This document shows positions 10,673 through 24,582 of a DNA stretch of 64,000 nt, piece by piece. Origin of the DNA: Letharia columbiana. Taxonomy: Eukaryota > Ascomycota > Lecanoromycetes > Lecanorales > Parmeliaceae. The notes beneath the pieces were generated by a model. The model was given only the letters and a program-made list of their open reading frames with translations. It searched no databases and was not told the DNA's origin. The stretch spans positions 49,853 through 113,852 of the forward strand of contig NW_023501126.1 of the NCBI RefSeq assembly GCF_014066305.1, given 5' to 3'. Numbering within the stretch: the first letter of the stretch is position 1; each line of letters starts with the position of its first letter. The translations under genes and the position numbers were made by a program.

Positions 10673-11596
10673 CTTATATTAATAGTAGTAAAGATCTTCT
10701 TAGTTTATAATATATTCGTTTATATATTAATAAGAATATTAATTATCGAGGCCTTAGTTATAGTTATTATATATTTTATCTTCTTCTTAAACGTATTTAT
10801 CTTAAGTGTATCTATTTTAAATATATACTCTATAGCTATTATAGCTATCTTAAGTATATTAATATATCTTAATATCTACTTAATAGTCTACTTCTACTTC
10901 TTCTTTCATTTTTACTTAAAGCTTAAATTCTATAGATAAATTAGATTTAGATTATTTAGTTATAAAGTAATTCTTTAAATAAAAAAGGTCTTAGACCTCT
11001 AAGGCGGTATAAAAGAATAAGATCGTAGAGGTAAAACGTATTATTAATATAAATATATAAATAATTAAGTATCTAAAAGTAATAAAGAATTTTATATCTA
11101 CTATATATCGTATTATTATATAATTAAAGATTTCTAATACTTTAACTAGAGGCTTTAAGATAGATTTAAAGATATTTAAGTTTTAATAGCGATAGATAAA
11201 GATTTTAATAACTCTAAGATAGTAGTAATAATAGTAAATATAGTTTAGTCTTTAAAATCTATCTAAATATCGCACTTATTAAAAGCCTTATTTAACTTTC
11301 TTATATTCGTCTTAAAGATATAGTCTTCTATAGTATTATACTTAAAATACTCTCTCGAAAAGCGATTATATTAACTTCTTCTTATGATATATTATAAAAA
11401 GTTATTAAAGTTCTTTTAGAACTAAGGCTATATCTTATAAAAGTATCTTTAAATTTATATCTTTAAGATATTAAAAGAGAGCTCGATAAAATTAAAATCT
11501 AATAAGTAGAGAGGTAAATATCGAATCTCGTAATTATATTAACGAATTATCTTCTCGATATAAGAATTATAGTATATATTAGTATTATTTATAATT
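10673..11596. repeat. RIP-type AT-rich DNA
   Basis: TA-rich, stop-dense sequence continuing the block interrupted by the LTR element. A short hydrophobic frame at 10649-10939 results from A/T-only codons (Ile, Leu, Tyr, Phe) and is not a credible gene. Confidence 0.55.
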
Positions 11597-13487
11597 ATTA
11601 GTATATATAATAGAATAAGATAGAACTAAACTAGAAAATCTTAAATTTGTATATACAGCCAATTATAAATTTAGAGTTATTACGCTCTTTGATTAGACCA
11701 GCTAAGTCATCGCGGGTAAATAAATTAGCGTCCGCAACCATCAAAATCTCGCCCTCCCGCGCCTCCCTCATTAAAAAAATAGGTGTACGTTATTCACAAT
11801 AGTAATAACTTTTTTGTTTTCTATTAAAATTTTGGAGCGCTATTTGCGCTTTTCGAATTTTTAAGAATTTTGAAATTTGGTCTTATAATTATTAAAGCGC
11901 AAGGAATTCAAATATCGCTCACCAAAGTTCGCTCACCAAAGTTCGCTCACCAAAGATCGCTCACCTATTTACTCGATAGCCCTGATCAAAAAAATGATTA
12001 TGAATTTAATTCATAGGCCTTTACTCGTAATATTATAATAAATTAAGAAAATATCGTAATAAGATAGTAACTCGTTAATTAATTATCGAAAGAAGACTTT
12101 AATATTAAATTATCTCTTTTTAAATCTAATATAGAGTAGATATTTATTTACTATATAGAGATCTACACCGAAAGTTCTATACTCGTTAAGACTCTTACGC
12201 TTAAACTTCGAATAACGCTTTATCTAAAGGATTATCTAGATAATATATCTAAAGTTCTTCGAAATCGCACCTAGCTCTAGTTAGATTTCGAGACTTAATA
12301 CTTCTATTAAGGCTAAAAGAAGTATCTTAAATTTCATTATACGCTATAAGAAGATATTTCTAGACTTCTTCTCTATAGAGTCGCTTTTCGAAAGTAGGAT
12401 TAGGGCTATACTAGTGCGAGTGTAGAACTTTCGATATAGACCTCTATATACGTTAAAAGTATATTTTAGAAATACTCTCTTTTTAAATCTATATAATATT
12501 AATCGTTTTAATTAATAAAAGTATAAACTCTATATTATTAGCTTATAAATTTATTAAATAAAGTCTTATCTATAAAGACTAGCTACTCTATAATTATATA
12601 AAAAAACTTTATAATCTAATATAGACGAAGCTTCTTATTCTATCGATATTTAACTCTTTAATTAATTTTCTTATTTAAGTATCTTCTCTTAAGAGTTTTT
12701 AATATTATAAATTAATATATAAATAGATTACTAGTCGAAAAGATATAATATAATATAAGATATTAATCTATTATATTATACTCTAATATAATATAAGTTA
12801 TTAAGATTTATATTATTTTATATCTAATATAGTATAGGATTTTAATAGAATATCTTACGATATAATATATCTATAATATTATATTATAAAATAACGAGTA
12901 AAGACCTATAAATTAAATTCATAATCATTTTTTTTGATCGGGGCTGTCGAGTAAATTTTGGTGAGCGATCTTTAGTGAGCGATATCTGAATTCCTTATCT
13001 TTAAATATCTATAAGACTAAATTTAATAATTCTTTTTTTATCTGAAAGCCCACATTATACTCTATAGTTTAAATAAAAAATTTTAAAATTTTAATAGAAA
13101 ACAAAAAAGTTATTCTAAAATCAAATAATGTATACCTGTTTTTTTTGATCAGGGCTGTCCGGCTGTCGAGCGAACTCTGGTGAGCGATATTTGAATTCCT
13201 TGCGCTTTAATAATTATAAGACCAAATTTCAAAATTCTTAAAAATTCGGAAAGCGCAGACTGCGCTCCAAAATTTAAAATTTAAAATCTCAAAAAGTTAA
13301 TAGAAAACAAAAAAGTTTTTCTATATGTTAATAATGTACACCTATTTTTTTAATAGTTGCGGACGCTAATTTGTTTACCCGCGATATCTAATCAAAAAGC
13401 GTAGACCTAACGAATTAATAATTGGCTGCACATATAAATTCAAGGTTTTCTAGTTTAGCTCTACCTTATTCTATTATATATACTAAT
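11597..13487. mobile_element. Long terminal-inverted-repeat element, partly RIP-mutated
   Basis: The left arm (about 11,597-12,028) and right arm (about 12,893-13,487) are inverted copies. Landmarks matched in reverse complement are TATATAATAGAATAAG at the tip, GTGCAGCCAATTAT (ATACAGCCAATTAT on the left), AAATTAGCGTCCGCAAC, repeated GCTCACCAAAG motifs, and an inner ATGAATTTAATTCATAGG. The right arm is longer because a segment of about 220 bp from the GGGCTGTCGAG motif onward is duplicated (about 12,927-13,145 and 13,146-13,345). The 864-bp centre is AT-rich with no readable transposase. Arms of 430-600 bp suggest a foldback or long-TIR DNA element. Related arms lie near 21.7 kb and 24.0 kb. 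Confidence 0.7.
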
Positions 13488-13909
13488 ATATATATAAGAT
13501 ATCTCGATTAAGATTTCTATATTTAGAAGTAATTATTCTAATTATTATTCTAGTTAATAATTACGCTAAATTAATAAGATATAGAATTAAATATAATTAT
13601 ATTTTATTACTTTATATATATAAAAGAAAGCGAGCTATATCTACTAGTAATAAGAAAAGCTTATCTTCTTCTAATATTAACCGCGCGAAATTCGCTAATA
13701 CTTTATAATTAAAATTATCGATAATAATTTTATACGCTTATTATATATTTTCGATATCGTTATCTAGTATAAAATTATATATATTATAATTATAATCTTT
13801 TTATTAAATCGTTAATTTAGAAAAATTAATATATTTCTTAGTATTCTCTTAAAAGTATTATAGCTTAATATAATAAATTATATTTCTTTAAGCTATCTTC
13901 TCGCGATAT

Positions 13910-14596
13910 ATAAAAAAAAATTAGATATAAAAAGTATATAAAAGTATATTTAATAATTCTAAAACGAATTAGCGATATCTATAATAATAATTAAAATTAA
14001 AAATTAGATATATTTAAATAAGAGGTAGTTTTATATTACTCGTATAATAGCGATAGTAATAATTAAGATTAAAATATTAATTTAAATAGCGTAACTTTTA
14101 TAGTAAGCTTTTTATTATTATACGCTAAATTAATTATATATAAATAAAGATCTATAATTTTATCTTCTAGATATAATTATATTTAATATTTTAAATTTTT
14201 TATAATAGTTTAATATTTATTAATTAGCGCGTTAATATTATTATATTTAAGCTATAATAACGCTTATCGTTAAATTTTATATTACGCTTTTAAGTAGCTT
14301 AAAAGATAAGATCTACTTAATTATTAGCGCGTATAATAAAATTATTTTTAACACTTATATTTTATTTAATTTCGATATTATTTATTTTCTTTTAATTCGA
14401 GCTTTTATCTTTATCTACGTATATAATAATTCGCGTAATAAACGAAATTTTAAACTTCTTTATAATTACGCTTATATACTTTTTTTATATAATATTATTA
14501 AAATATAAATTTATTAGAATAATAATTAAAATTAAAAATTACTTATTATTTATCTATTATATCTTATCTAATTTACTTAAAAGCTTACTTCTATTA
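13910..14596. repeat. Direct repeat of about 680 bp, copy 1
   Basis: Aligns along its whole length with 16,455-17,135, for example both contain AAAAAGTATATAAAAGTATA near the start and AGCTTACTTCTATT at the end. The differences are mostly C/T and G/A changes, as RIP would produce. Could be LTRs of a dead element of about 3.2 kb or a segmental duplication. Confidence 0.65.
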
Positions 14597-16454
14597 TAAT
14601 AATAATATATTAATATATTTAACTTTATATTTTTTAATAATTATAATATAATTAATAACTAAGATATTAGCTTTCTTTATTTTTTTAATTAGTTTCTCTT
14701 TAAATATAAACGTATTTATTCGCTATCGCGATCTCTTAGTATTTTTATTTTAATTAAATTTATTCTCTATTTTTTATTTTAATTAAGAGTTTAATCGCTA
14801 TCTAATTAATCTATATTAAAACTCTTTAATATCGTTATTATTATTAATATTTAATATTTATTATAATAAATTATTAAACTTAGTCTCTTCTACTTTAATT
14901 ATTATAAAAAGATAAATTAATAAATATATATAAAAGAATTAAAGAGCTTATATAAATATCTACGAATACTAAGTTATTCTTAATTTTAATTAAAATTTAT
15001 TTTATTAAAAAGAGCGTTAATTCTAGTAAGTATTGATATTAGAAATAAAGAGAATATATATTATACGTTATTATAAGTATATTATTATAAAGTTTAATTT
15101 AAAGAATAATTTTTTTTATAAAGATAATAAGACTTAAAGATAAGAAAGTAAGAATAAAATACGCGAAAATTTTAATAAATTATAATAGTTTAGTATTAGC
15201 TAAATTAAGTAAAAATAATTACTTATTAACTTACTCTTTTAGATATTTTATCTTTTAATCTATATAAGTTATAATAATAATTATAATTATTATAAAAGTA
15301 ATTAAGATTATATTAGATAATAGCGCTTAATAAATATAATTCGTTTAAATTTAAATCTTTAAAATTAAAGAGAAAGTATTTTATTAATATTTAATTTAAG
15401 CTAAATAATATAAAATAATTTAAAAATTTAATATACGCGATAGATATTTAAGCTTTTCTTCCCCTTCTTTTTCTCTAAGACTTTCTTTTTATATTAATTC
15501 TTCTTATTATTAGACTATCTTCTTTATACGTTAAACTTCTATTTAAATAACTTAATATTATTATAATAATATTAAAAATATAATATAATTATTAAATTAT
15601 ATATTTATTTTTTATTTTTTAATAATTTTAAGTTAATATATAGATAGATTACGTAAAGAGCTTAATTTATATACGCTTAATCTATTATTAATAACTTTTT
15701 AAAAAAGCTAATATTATTTTAAAGTATTAGATATAGCGTTAAAATAAAGTTTTTATTAAATATTACTATCGCTTTAATCGCTATTACTACTACTTTAATA
15801 AATATTATTTCTATTTTAATAATATTAAGATATTAATAAAAATTAGATAATATATTTTTCTAATTATTATTATATTTATTATATATAATTAACGCGAGCT
15901 ATAACTTAAGCTTTACGCGAGATTTATTATTATTAAAAATCGATTAATCTTATAATTTTAAAGCTTCTCTTTTAACGCCTAGTTTATTAAATTATACTTA
16001 ATTAAAATTTATTAAAGCGTTATTATATTTAAAGATTCGCTTTTAAAGTATTATATAAAATAATAAAAATCTTTCTAATTCGTTAATTTAAGAGTAAGTC
16101 TTTTATTATTATACTTTATAATTAACTCTAATAATCTCTATTTAAATAGATATTTATCTTTATATAATATATAGAAAGCGAGTTATATTATAGAAAAAGA
16201 ATCTAAATCTTATAATTATTTTAATTAAATTATTTAAACTAAAAACGAGAATATATTTATCTTTATATAATTTAATTATTAAATTAATTAATTATTATAG
16301 ATATAATTATAAAATATAATTATATATTATTAATTATTCTAATAATTATAAAAAGTATAAAAGAAATAAAATTATATAATTAAGTATTTATAAACTTTTC
16401 TCTTCTAAATATTTATTTTAATTTAGAATTTAATCGCTATTTAATTAAAAAAAG

Positions 16455-17135
16455 AATAAGATATAAAAAGTATATAAAAGTATATTTAATAATTTTAGAA
16501 TAAATTAATAATATCTATAATAATAATTAAAATTAAAAATTAAATATATTTAAATAAAAGATAGCTTCGCGTTATTTATATAATAATAAGAGTAATAATT
16601 AAAATTAAAATATTAATTTAAATAGCGTAGCTTTTATAATAGATTTTTTATTATTATATATTAAATTAATTATATATTAATAAAGATTTATAATTTTATC
16701 TTCTAAATATAATTATATTTAATATTTTAAGATTTTTATAATAGCTTAATATTTATTAGTTAACGTATTAATATTTTTATATTTAAATTATAATAAAGCT
16801 TATTATTAAATTTTATATCGCGCTTTTAAATAGCTTAAAAGATAAAATCTATTTAATTATTAACGTATATAATAGAATTATTTTTAATATTTATATCTTA
16901 TTTAGTTTTAATATTATTTATATTTTTATAATTTAAACTTTTATCTTTATTTATATATATAATAATTTACGCGAAGAGCGAAACTCTAGACTTTCTTTAA
17001 ATTACGCTTATATATTTTTCTTATATAATATTATTAAAATATAAATTTATTTATTAAAATAATAATTAAATTTAGAAGCTACTTATTACTTATTTATTAT
17101 ATTTTATTTAATCTATTTAAGAGCTTACTTCTATT
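16455..17135. repeat. Direct repeat of about 680 bp, copy 2
   Basis: Second copy of 13,910-14,596, in the same orientation and offset by about 2.5 kb; more AT-rich than the first copy. Confidence 0.65.
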
Positions 17136-20100
17136 TTCTTATTAAATCTATTAATTAAATTAAAATTTATATATTATTTTTATATAAATTTCTAATCGCG
17201 TATTAAATAATATTTTATTATTTAAAACTTTTAATATAATTTAATTAAGAAAAGAATCTATTATATAAAAAATTATAAATTATAATATATATTTTTATAG
17301 CGATAGAGAATTCTAATTATCTTTATAATTATTATTATTTAAAAATAATTATAATAGTAAAAAATATTTATATTCTTATTTTTAATTTAGAATTAGAATT
17401 ATATAATTAACTTATTAAGATTTTAAATTTAAATAATTTATATTTTTATAAAAGCGCTTAAATCGCTTAAGTATATTAGCGATATTTTTATATATTAATT
17501 TAATATTAATAAGCTTAAAAGTCTTTTATATCTCTTCGCTTATCTTATTAAATATAAATTTATATCTTATTATATTATAATTCTTAGACTATTATCTAGT
17601 CGGTTTTAATAATAATATTTATTCTTTTTTATTCTTAAGCGTCTATATTATATAATTCTTAAAAATTACGTATTTTATTTTAATAAAAAATATATATAAG
17701 AGAAAAAGATAGTAAACTTTTATTAGACTTTATAATTAAAGATAATTAATAAATAAGTTTAATATAAATAAAATTAATATATAAATAATAAGTCTATTTA
17801 AATATAGATTAGAATATTAAAATTAAAATTAATATAAAGAAAAATTTACGTTAGTAAATATTATTTTAATAATTCTTTTTTAAGAAAATTTTTATAAATT
17901 ATACGAGACTCCTACGTAATAAAAAATTTTTTTTTTTAAGAGTTTATTATATCTTCGAAAATTTCTAGATATTTAATCTTCTTTCTAATAGATTTAATTA
18001 TAATTTATTATACTCGTTATTATAATAAAAAGATATTAATAAATATTTCGATCTTTTATACTTATATCTTTTCTATTAATATTATTAAGAAATTTATATC
18101 TTTTAAAAAAAATTAAAAATTTTTAGATCGTTTAATTTTTTAATTAATAATATTTAACTATATATTAATAATTATATTTTTATATTTTTTCTTTATATTA
18201 AATTATTTATCGCGCTTTATATTAATATTCTTAATAAAATTTAGAATTAAAACTATATTTAATAAATTTAATCGTTTATAGAGTTTATTATCTTCGATAT
18301 AATATATAAAATATTATATATAAATATTAATTATAATATTAGAAAGATATTAAAATAATTATAATAATAATTAGAATTTATAATAAGTATATCGATTATA
18401 TATAATACGTTTAATAATTCTTTCTTTTATTTTCTCTTTTTTTTAAAAATAGCTTTTTAATATTTTAAGAAAGCTAGAAATTTTTTTTAATTATAAATTT
18501 CGCTATTATATTTATATTATTTTATTTTTTTAAAATTACTCTTAATAATTTATATATATTTAAACTTATTAAATATTAACGCGATTTTACTATATTCTTA
18601 TTTCTAAAATATTTATCTACTATTTTTTATATCTTACTATTATTTAAGCTTTTAAAATATTTTTATTTTTTTAGAAATAATATAATAGAGTAAATTAAAG
18701 TTATTATCTTTATTAATAATATTAACTTTTATAATATTAAGAGATAATAAAAAGTATATAAATTTATTTACTTAATTAAATTCTTACTTAAAATAATTAT
18801 AATAATAATTTTTATATAAAAAGCTTATTATAAGATATTAAAGAATATATTATAAAGAGTATATTAGTATTATAATAAAAATAATAAGAAAATTTAAGTA
18901 AAATTATATTATTATAGAAGATAATATAATTAAAAAAAATATTAGAAAAAATTAAAATATAAGAAAATATAAGAATACGCTAATTAAAAAATAGGCTAGT
19001 TTACTAGCGCGTTTTCGCGTTTTTTTAAATTCTTATTTATAAAGAAATTTAACGCTAATTTTTAATATTATAAAGTTAAATTTTAATTAAATTTTTTTAA
19101 ATTTAATAATCTAATTAAAGTCTTTAAGAATTATTATTAATAATAAACTTTTCTTAGCTTTTATATAATAATAAATATCTATTTTAAACTTCTAAGAATC
19201 TAAATCTAAGAATCTTATAAGATAAATTTATCTTTTTTAAGATTTTATTTTACACTTTCGATTTATTATATATATTTTCTCTTTTAAAGAATAATTAAAA
19301 AGATAATTAGAATATTAATTAGATCGCTTACTTTTAGAATACTATTTATTTTATATTTATATTTAAAAAGATATAATAATAAATATAAATACTTTTAATA
19401 AAGAATCTTTATTAATAAACTCTTAATTAGCTATCTAATTTTTTAATAATAAAGAAATATCGAGTTAATTAGAAGGTTTTAAAAGTAATAAATTAAAAAG
19501 TTCTAAAGATAATTAATTAGAAAGTTTTAAAAATATTTAATTAGAAAGTTCTAAAGATAATTAGCTAGAAAGTTTTAGAGATAATTAATTAAAAAATTCT
19601 AAAAATAATTAATTATAAAGTTCTAGAAGTAATTAGATAATAGATTTAAAAAGTAGTTTATTAATAAATCTAATTATATTAGAAAAAGAAAAGATAGACT
19701 TTATTACGAAAGAAGCTTAAGATTAAAAACTTCTAATATATAATAAGAATAATAATATTATAATCTAGCGATAAGTTTTATAATAAATTTATATAAATTT
19801 ATTAATTTTAATATATAAGTAATTAGTACGATTAGAAGAAAAAAAAATAATTTTTATAATTCTAATTATTATAATAAGAAAAAGTTTAAATATAATCTTC
19901 TCTTTTTTAATTATTATTATAATTATCTAACTTTTTAAATTAAATAAATTTAAAAATATATTAATAAAAATAAAGAGTTAATATATATATTCGATAACGA
20001 TATATCTAATAATAATAATATAACTCTATTTTAAAATTAGACTATCTCTTAAAATCGAGATATTATTTATAAAAATAGAAATTTTAATAATATCTAAAGT

Positions 20101-20994
20101 AAAAATATAAAAATTATAATAGCTAAAAAACGTCTATCTACGAATAAATTATTAAAAAAAAATTTAATAAAAAATTTAAAAAGAGAAGATTTAATATATT
20201 TTCTACAACGGTCGCGATAAATAGAATAGTATTTTAAGTATTATTAGTAGTAAAAGTAGCTAGAAAGTCGAGTAATAAGATTTCTAAAAAATCTATTATA
20301 AGCGAGAAGAGTATAAATAAGAGAAAAAGCGCTATTAATTATATATCTAAAATAAGAAAATTATATAGATTTTATCTAGATAATAAATTTAATCTTATAT
20401 ATATTTTTAATTATCTTTTTAATTATAGCTTATTAGCTATCGCTCTTTATAAAATTAAATACTTTTAGAAATTAATTAAGCTATTAATTTCGAAAGCTTT
20501 ATTTTTAAAATTTATTTAAGAAATTTTATTAGATATAATAGATAGACTTAAAAATAATATTAAATATTATTAATAAAATTCTATTATTAAGACGATATAG
20601 AAGATAATAAAATCTTTTCTATCTAATAATTTTTTAAATAAAACTTTTTATTATTCTTATATATAAATCGCTAATAATAGAATATAAATTCTTAACTTCT
20701 AGTAATTTATAATAAACGCGTAATATTATAAATTAAAAATATATAGCTTTTATATAGACTTTTAAAATTATTTAATATTAAATTATATATAAGTATAATA
20801 ATAAGTTAAAAGCTTATAATTTAATTTAGATAGATTTTTAAACTACTATAAGTAATAGAATAGAAAACTTTATAATTAAATTATCGATTTTCTTAATTTA
20901 TAATATAATCTTTAATTATTATATTATTTATAAAAGTATATTTTATTTTAAATTAATATTATATAATATATTTAATTTATAATTTAAAGAATTA

Positions 20995-21712
20995 ATATTA
21001 TTTATTATTATAAAATTATTTATATTATAATTATAATTTTAATATAAATATATATTATATTTTCTTATCTAATTAATAATAATTATATATTTTTATAAAT
21101 TCTTATTATTATTTTAAAAAATAAAAGATTTTATTAAAGTTTATATATATTTAATTATTATATTAATTCTCGACTTAGAATTCTAATTATCTTTATAATT
21201 AATATTATATAAAATTATTAATTTATAATTTTAAAAAATTATATTATATTAAAAAATTAAAATAAATTATTATTATAAAATTATTTATATTATAATAATA
21301 GTTTTAATATAGAAGTATATTTATTATACTTACTTATTTAATTAATAAATACTATATTTATATAATAGATTCTTATTATTATCTTAGAAAATAAAAGATT
21401 TTAATTAAAATCTATTAGATATTTATTTATTATCTTAATCTTAAATTTATATTCGATTTAGAATTCTAATTATCTTTATAATTAATACTATATAAAGTAT
21501 TTAATTTATTTTTTTAAAAAATTATATTATATTAAAAATTATATTCTATTAAATTATAAAAAAAATTTATTATTATAAAATTATAAGTATTATAAGTATA
21601 GTTTAAATATCTTATTTTCTTATTTAATTAATAAGTATTATATTTAATAATAGATTTCTATTATTATCTTAAAAAATAAAAGATTCTATTAAAATCTATA
21701 AGATATTATATT
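20995..21712. repeat. Three imperfect tandem copies of a 250-300 bp unit
   Basis: Each copy contains ATTATTATAAAATTAT near its start, then TAATTAATAA-like sequence and AAAATAAAAGATT near its end (copies begin near 21,000, 21,260 and 21,555). All are strongly mutated and noncoding. Confidence 0.5.
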
Positions 21713-21714
21713 TT

Positions 21715-22190
21715 TTACGAGTAAAGGCCTATAAATTAAATTTATAATTATTTTTTTAATTAAGATTATCGAGTAAATAGATAAATAATCTTTAATAAGC
21801 GAACTTTAATAAGCGAGCTATTCGACTATCAAGCGAACTTTAATAAATAATATTTAAATTTCTTATACTTTAATAATTATTAGATTAAATTTAAAAATTC
21901 TTTTTTTTATCTAAAAGTTCTTATTTCGTTCTATAATTTTAAAAAAAATCCTAAAATTTTAATAAAAAATAAAAAAGTTATTTTATTTGTAAATAATATA
22001 TATCTATTTTTTAATTAGAGCTATTTAATTATATTTTTTTTATAATTATAAATATTAATTTATTTACTCGCGATAATTTAATTAATCTAATTAAAAAGCG
22101 TAGTAAATTTAAATTTATAATTAATTATATATATAAATTTAAGATTTTTAAGCTTAACTTTATCTTATTTTATTATATATATTAATAAAA
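21715..22190. mobile_element. Decayed arm of the long-TIR element family
   Basis: Matches the right arm at 12,893-13,487 in order: GAGTAAAGGCCTATAAATTAAA, the ATCGAGTAAAT segment, AAGCGAACTTTAATAAGCGA (mutated GCTCACCAAAG motifs), ACTCGCGATAATT and the tip TATTTTATTATATATATT. It is much more AT-rich than the copy at 12.9 kb. I did not find its partner arm with confidence. Confidence 0.55.
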
Positions 22191-23980
22191 TTAATTATTA
22201 ATTATTAATTAACTTATTAATATATAATTAAGCTTATAAACTTTTCTTTAAATTTAAATTTAAATTCTTCTTTAAATCTTTTATTATATCTATTTTATTC
22301 TTCTTTATCTAAAAGTCTTATAATTTTATATTATTAATTATTATTTTAAGTTTTATATAAGCGCTATAAATAAAAATAAAAATAATAAACTTTTTATATA
22401 CTACTTTTTTATTTTTTTATTTTTTTATTTATTTATTATAATATTATAATAATTAGAAAAATAATTAAAAAGATATTTAGAAGTTATATTTTATTTTCTT
22501 CTTATAAAGTATCTTTTATATATTATTATTTATAGATTTAATAAATATATATATTATAAAATTAACGTAATAGTAATTTTATATAGCGAGAAGATAAATA
22601 ATAATAGAATTATAAATAATCTATTATTAAAAGAGAAAGATAAAATTCTTTATTATTATAAAGTAAAATTAAATTTATAATTTTAATTATATATATAAAA
22701 GTAAATAATATAAATAATTTTTAGCGAATACTTTATAATAATAATCTTTTAATTAAATTCTTCTTATTTTTATTATTATTAAGATCTTATAATTATTTAA
22801 TTAATATTAAAAATCGTAAGTATAAAGCGATAGAAGAGCTCTTATAGAATTCTTATATTATTAAATCTTATCGATATATAATAACTCTCGAAGTATATAA
22901 TTCACTTAAAGCTCGCTTATAAAAGTTATTTATTATTAATCTTAATACGATATTAATTATAAGAGATAAAGTTAAAAATATAAATAGATTTAAAAGTGTA
23001 AATTTAAAGAAATAAAAAAAGATATTATAAGAGATTAAAGATATATACTTCTATAAATAATAAGATTAACTATATTATAATATTATTAGATATTAATATA
23101 TATAATTTTTTTATTTAATATTCTAAAGAAAAAGTATATATTTATATTAGCTATATAATTAAGTCTAAATAATTAAAAATAAAAAAGTATTATTAATAAT
23201 AATAAGAGTATAATCTTATAATAAAAAGATTTAATAGAGAAGAAAATATTAAATAATTTTATCTATTTTATAACTCTAAGATAAATAAAAAAAGAGAAAG
23301 AATAAGAGATAAGTATATTATTAGATAATAACTTAAAGTTATTAATTAGATTATTTAATATAATTAAATAATCTTATAAATAGAGATTACTTTTTATTTT
23401 TATAATAATTTAAAAATTTTAATAAAAGACTTATTAGTTTTTATAAGTGAAAATAATATATATTAACTTTTATAACTATTAATCTTATTATATAATTAAA
23501 ATATATAAATATAAAAATTTTACGATATAGAATTATTCTTTTAAAATCGATTATAAGATATATTATTATTATTTCTTATATATATAAAATTATTAATTTA
23601 TAATTTTTAGATTAAAAAAATATATAATTATATATAGACGAATTCTATAGTAAATATTCTTTTTATTTATTACTCTCTCTTTAATAAAAGTATATTAAAA
23701 ATTATCTAGACTAATTAATTAAAATTTAATTTATTATCTTTATATATTTATTTTAATAAGATTAAGTATATAATATAAAGAAATTTAATAGTATAATAAT
23801 TTAATATAAATAATAATAATTTTCTAGATTTACTAGACTCGACTAAATAATAATTAAAGAATTATAATTATACGCTAAATAAATAAAAATTAAATAAAGA
23901 TAACGATAGAGTAGAAGAGATTTTTTGAATAATAATTAATAACTATAATAATAAAATTTTAAATTATTTTTTATTTTTAT
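22191..23980. repeat. RIP-type AT-rich DNA
   Basis: TA-rich, stop-dense sequence with no recognisable gene or repeat. Confidence 0.5.
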
Positions 23981-24140
23981 TATCAGTATATATAAAAGAA
24001 TAAGGTAGGGCTGAGCTTGGAAACCTTGAATTTGTATGTGCAGCCAATCATCAATTCGGGGTTATTACGCCTTTTGGCTAGACTGACTGAGTCAGCCCGC
24101 TAGCCCTCCCGAGCTCCCTCATCAAAAATTTGTGTGTAGA
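23981..24140. mobile_element. Unmutated arm of the long-TIR element family
   Basis: Begins AGTATATATAAAAGAATAAGG and continues with GTATGTGCAGCCAATCATC, GTTATTACGCC and CCTCCCGAGCTCCCTCATC. This is the same order as the left arm at 11,597-11,780 but with GC-richer bases at the changed positions, so it probably shows the family before RIP. Confidence 0.6.
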
Positions 24141-24582
24141 AGTTTTACACTCTGAAATAACCAGCTCCCTACGGATGCTGTTTCTTCATAATTTCGTAAA
24201 TTGTAGAACTCAGTGTGCGCTTTCTAACGCTGTAAAAATAATGAAGTTTGGCCTACTATTGGTGGATTAAATGGATATTCAAATATGGTAGTCATGGTAG
24301 TCACACCAGACGCGTCCGGGATCGGATAATAATCCTTCCACCTGTTTGTTATTCTTCCACCATTCTACCAATTCTATCAATTCTATCAATTCTATCAATT
24401 CTACCAATTCCACCAATATGAACATAATCGTCTTCGGTACCCCTCGCCCAATTAGAGCCCCTTACTGACGCCCCCCAGGCCACCCCTCGGCGAATCCGCT
24501 ACTGCTGGCAATCGAGGCCGCAAGCGAGCCCAACAGCTACCTACTACTACTCATAAACGCGTCGGTACCCTCGCACTCAGTT
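24141..24582. other. Normal-composition spacer with a 10-bp tandem repeat
   Basis: Contains about six copies of CAATTCTATC-like decamers (24,362-24,417). The sequence from 24,418 reads for short stretches in frame into the array that follows, but has a stop near 24,465, so no gene is called. Confidence 0.45.

Larger units (their letters stand above)
13488..20994. repeat. RIP-type AT-rich DNA with direct repeats
   Basis: Extremely TA-rich and without any usable reading frame. A long direct duplication (13,910-14,596 and 16,455-17,135) is listed separately. Around 19,470-19,635 there are about seven imperfect copies of a 24-bp unit (TTAGAAAGTTCTAAAGATAA-like). Nothing else can be assigned. Confidence 0.6.

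Noticed and set aside
10649..10939. 96-codon frame as a membrane protein
   Set aside because: Its Ile/Leu/Tyr/Phe content is a by-product of A/T-only codons in RIP-mutated DNA.
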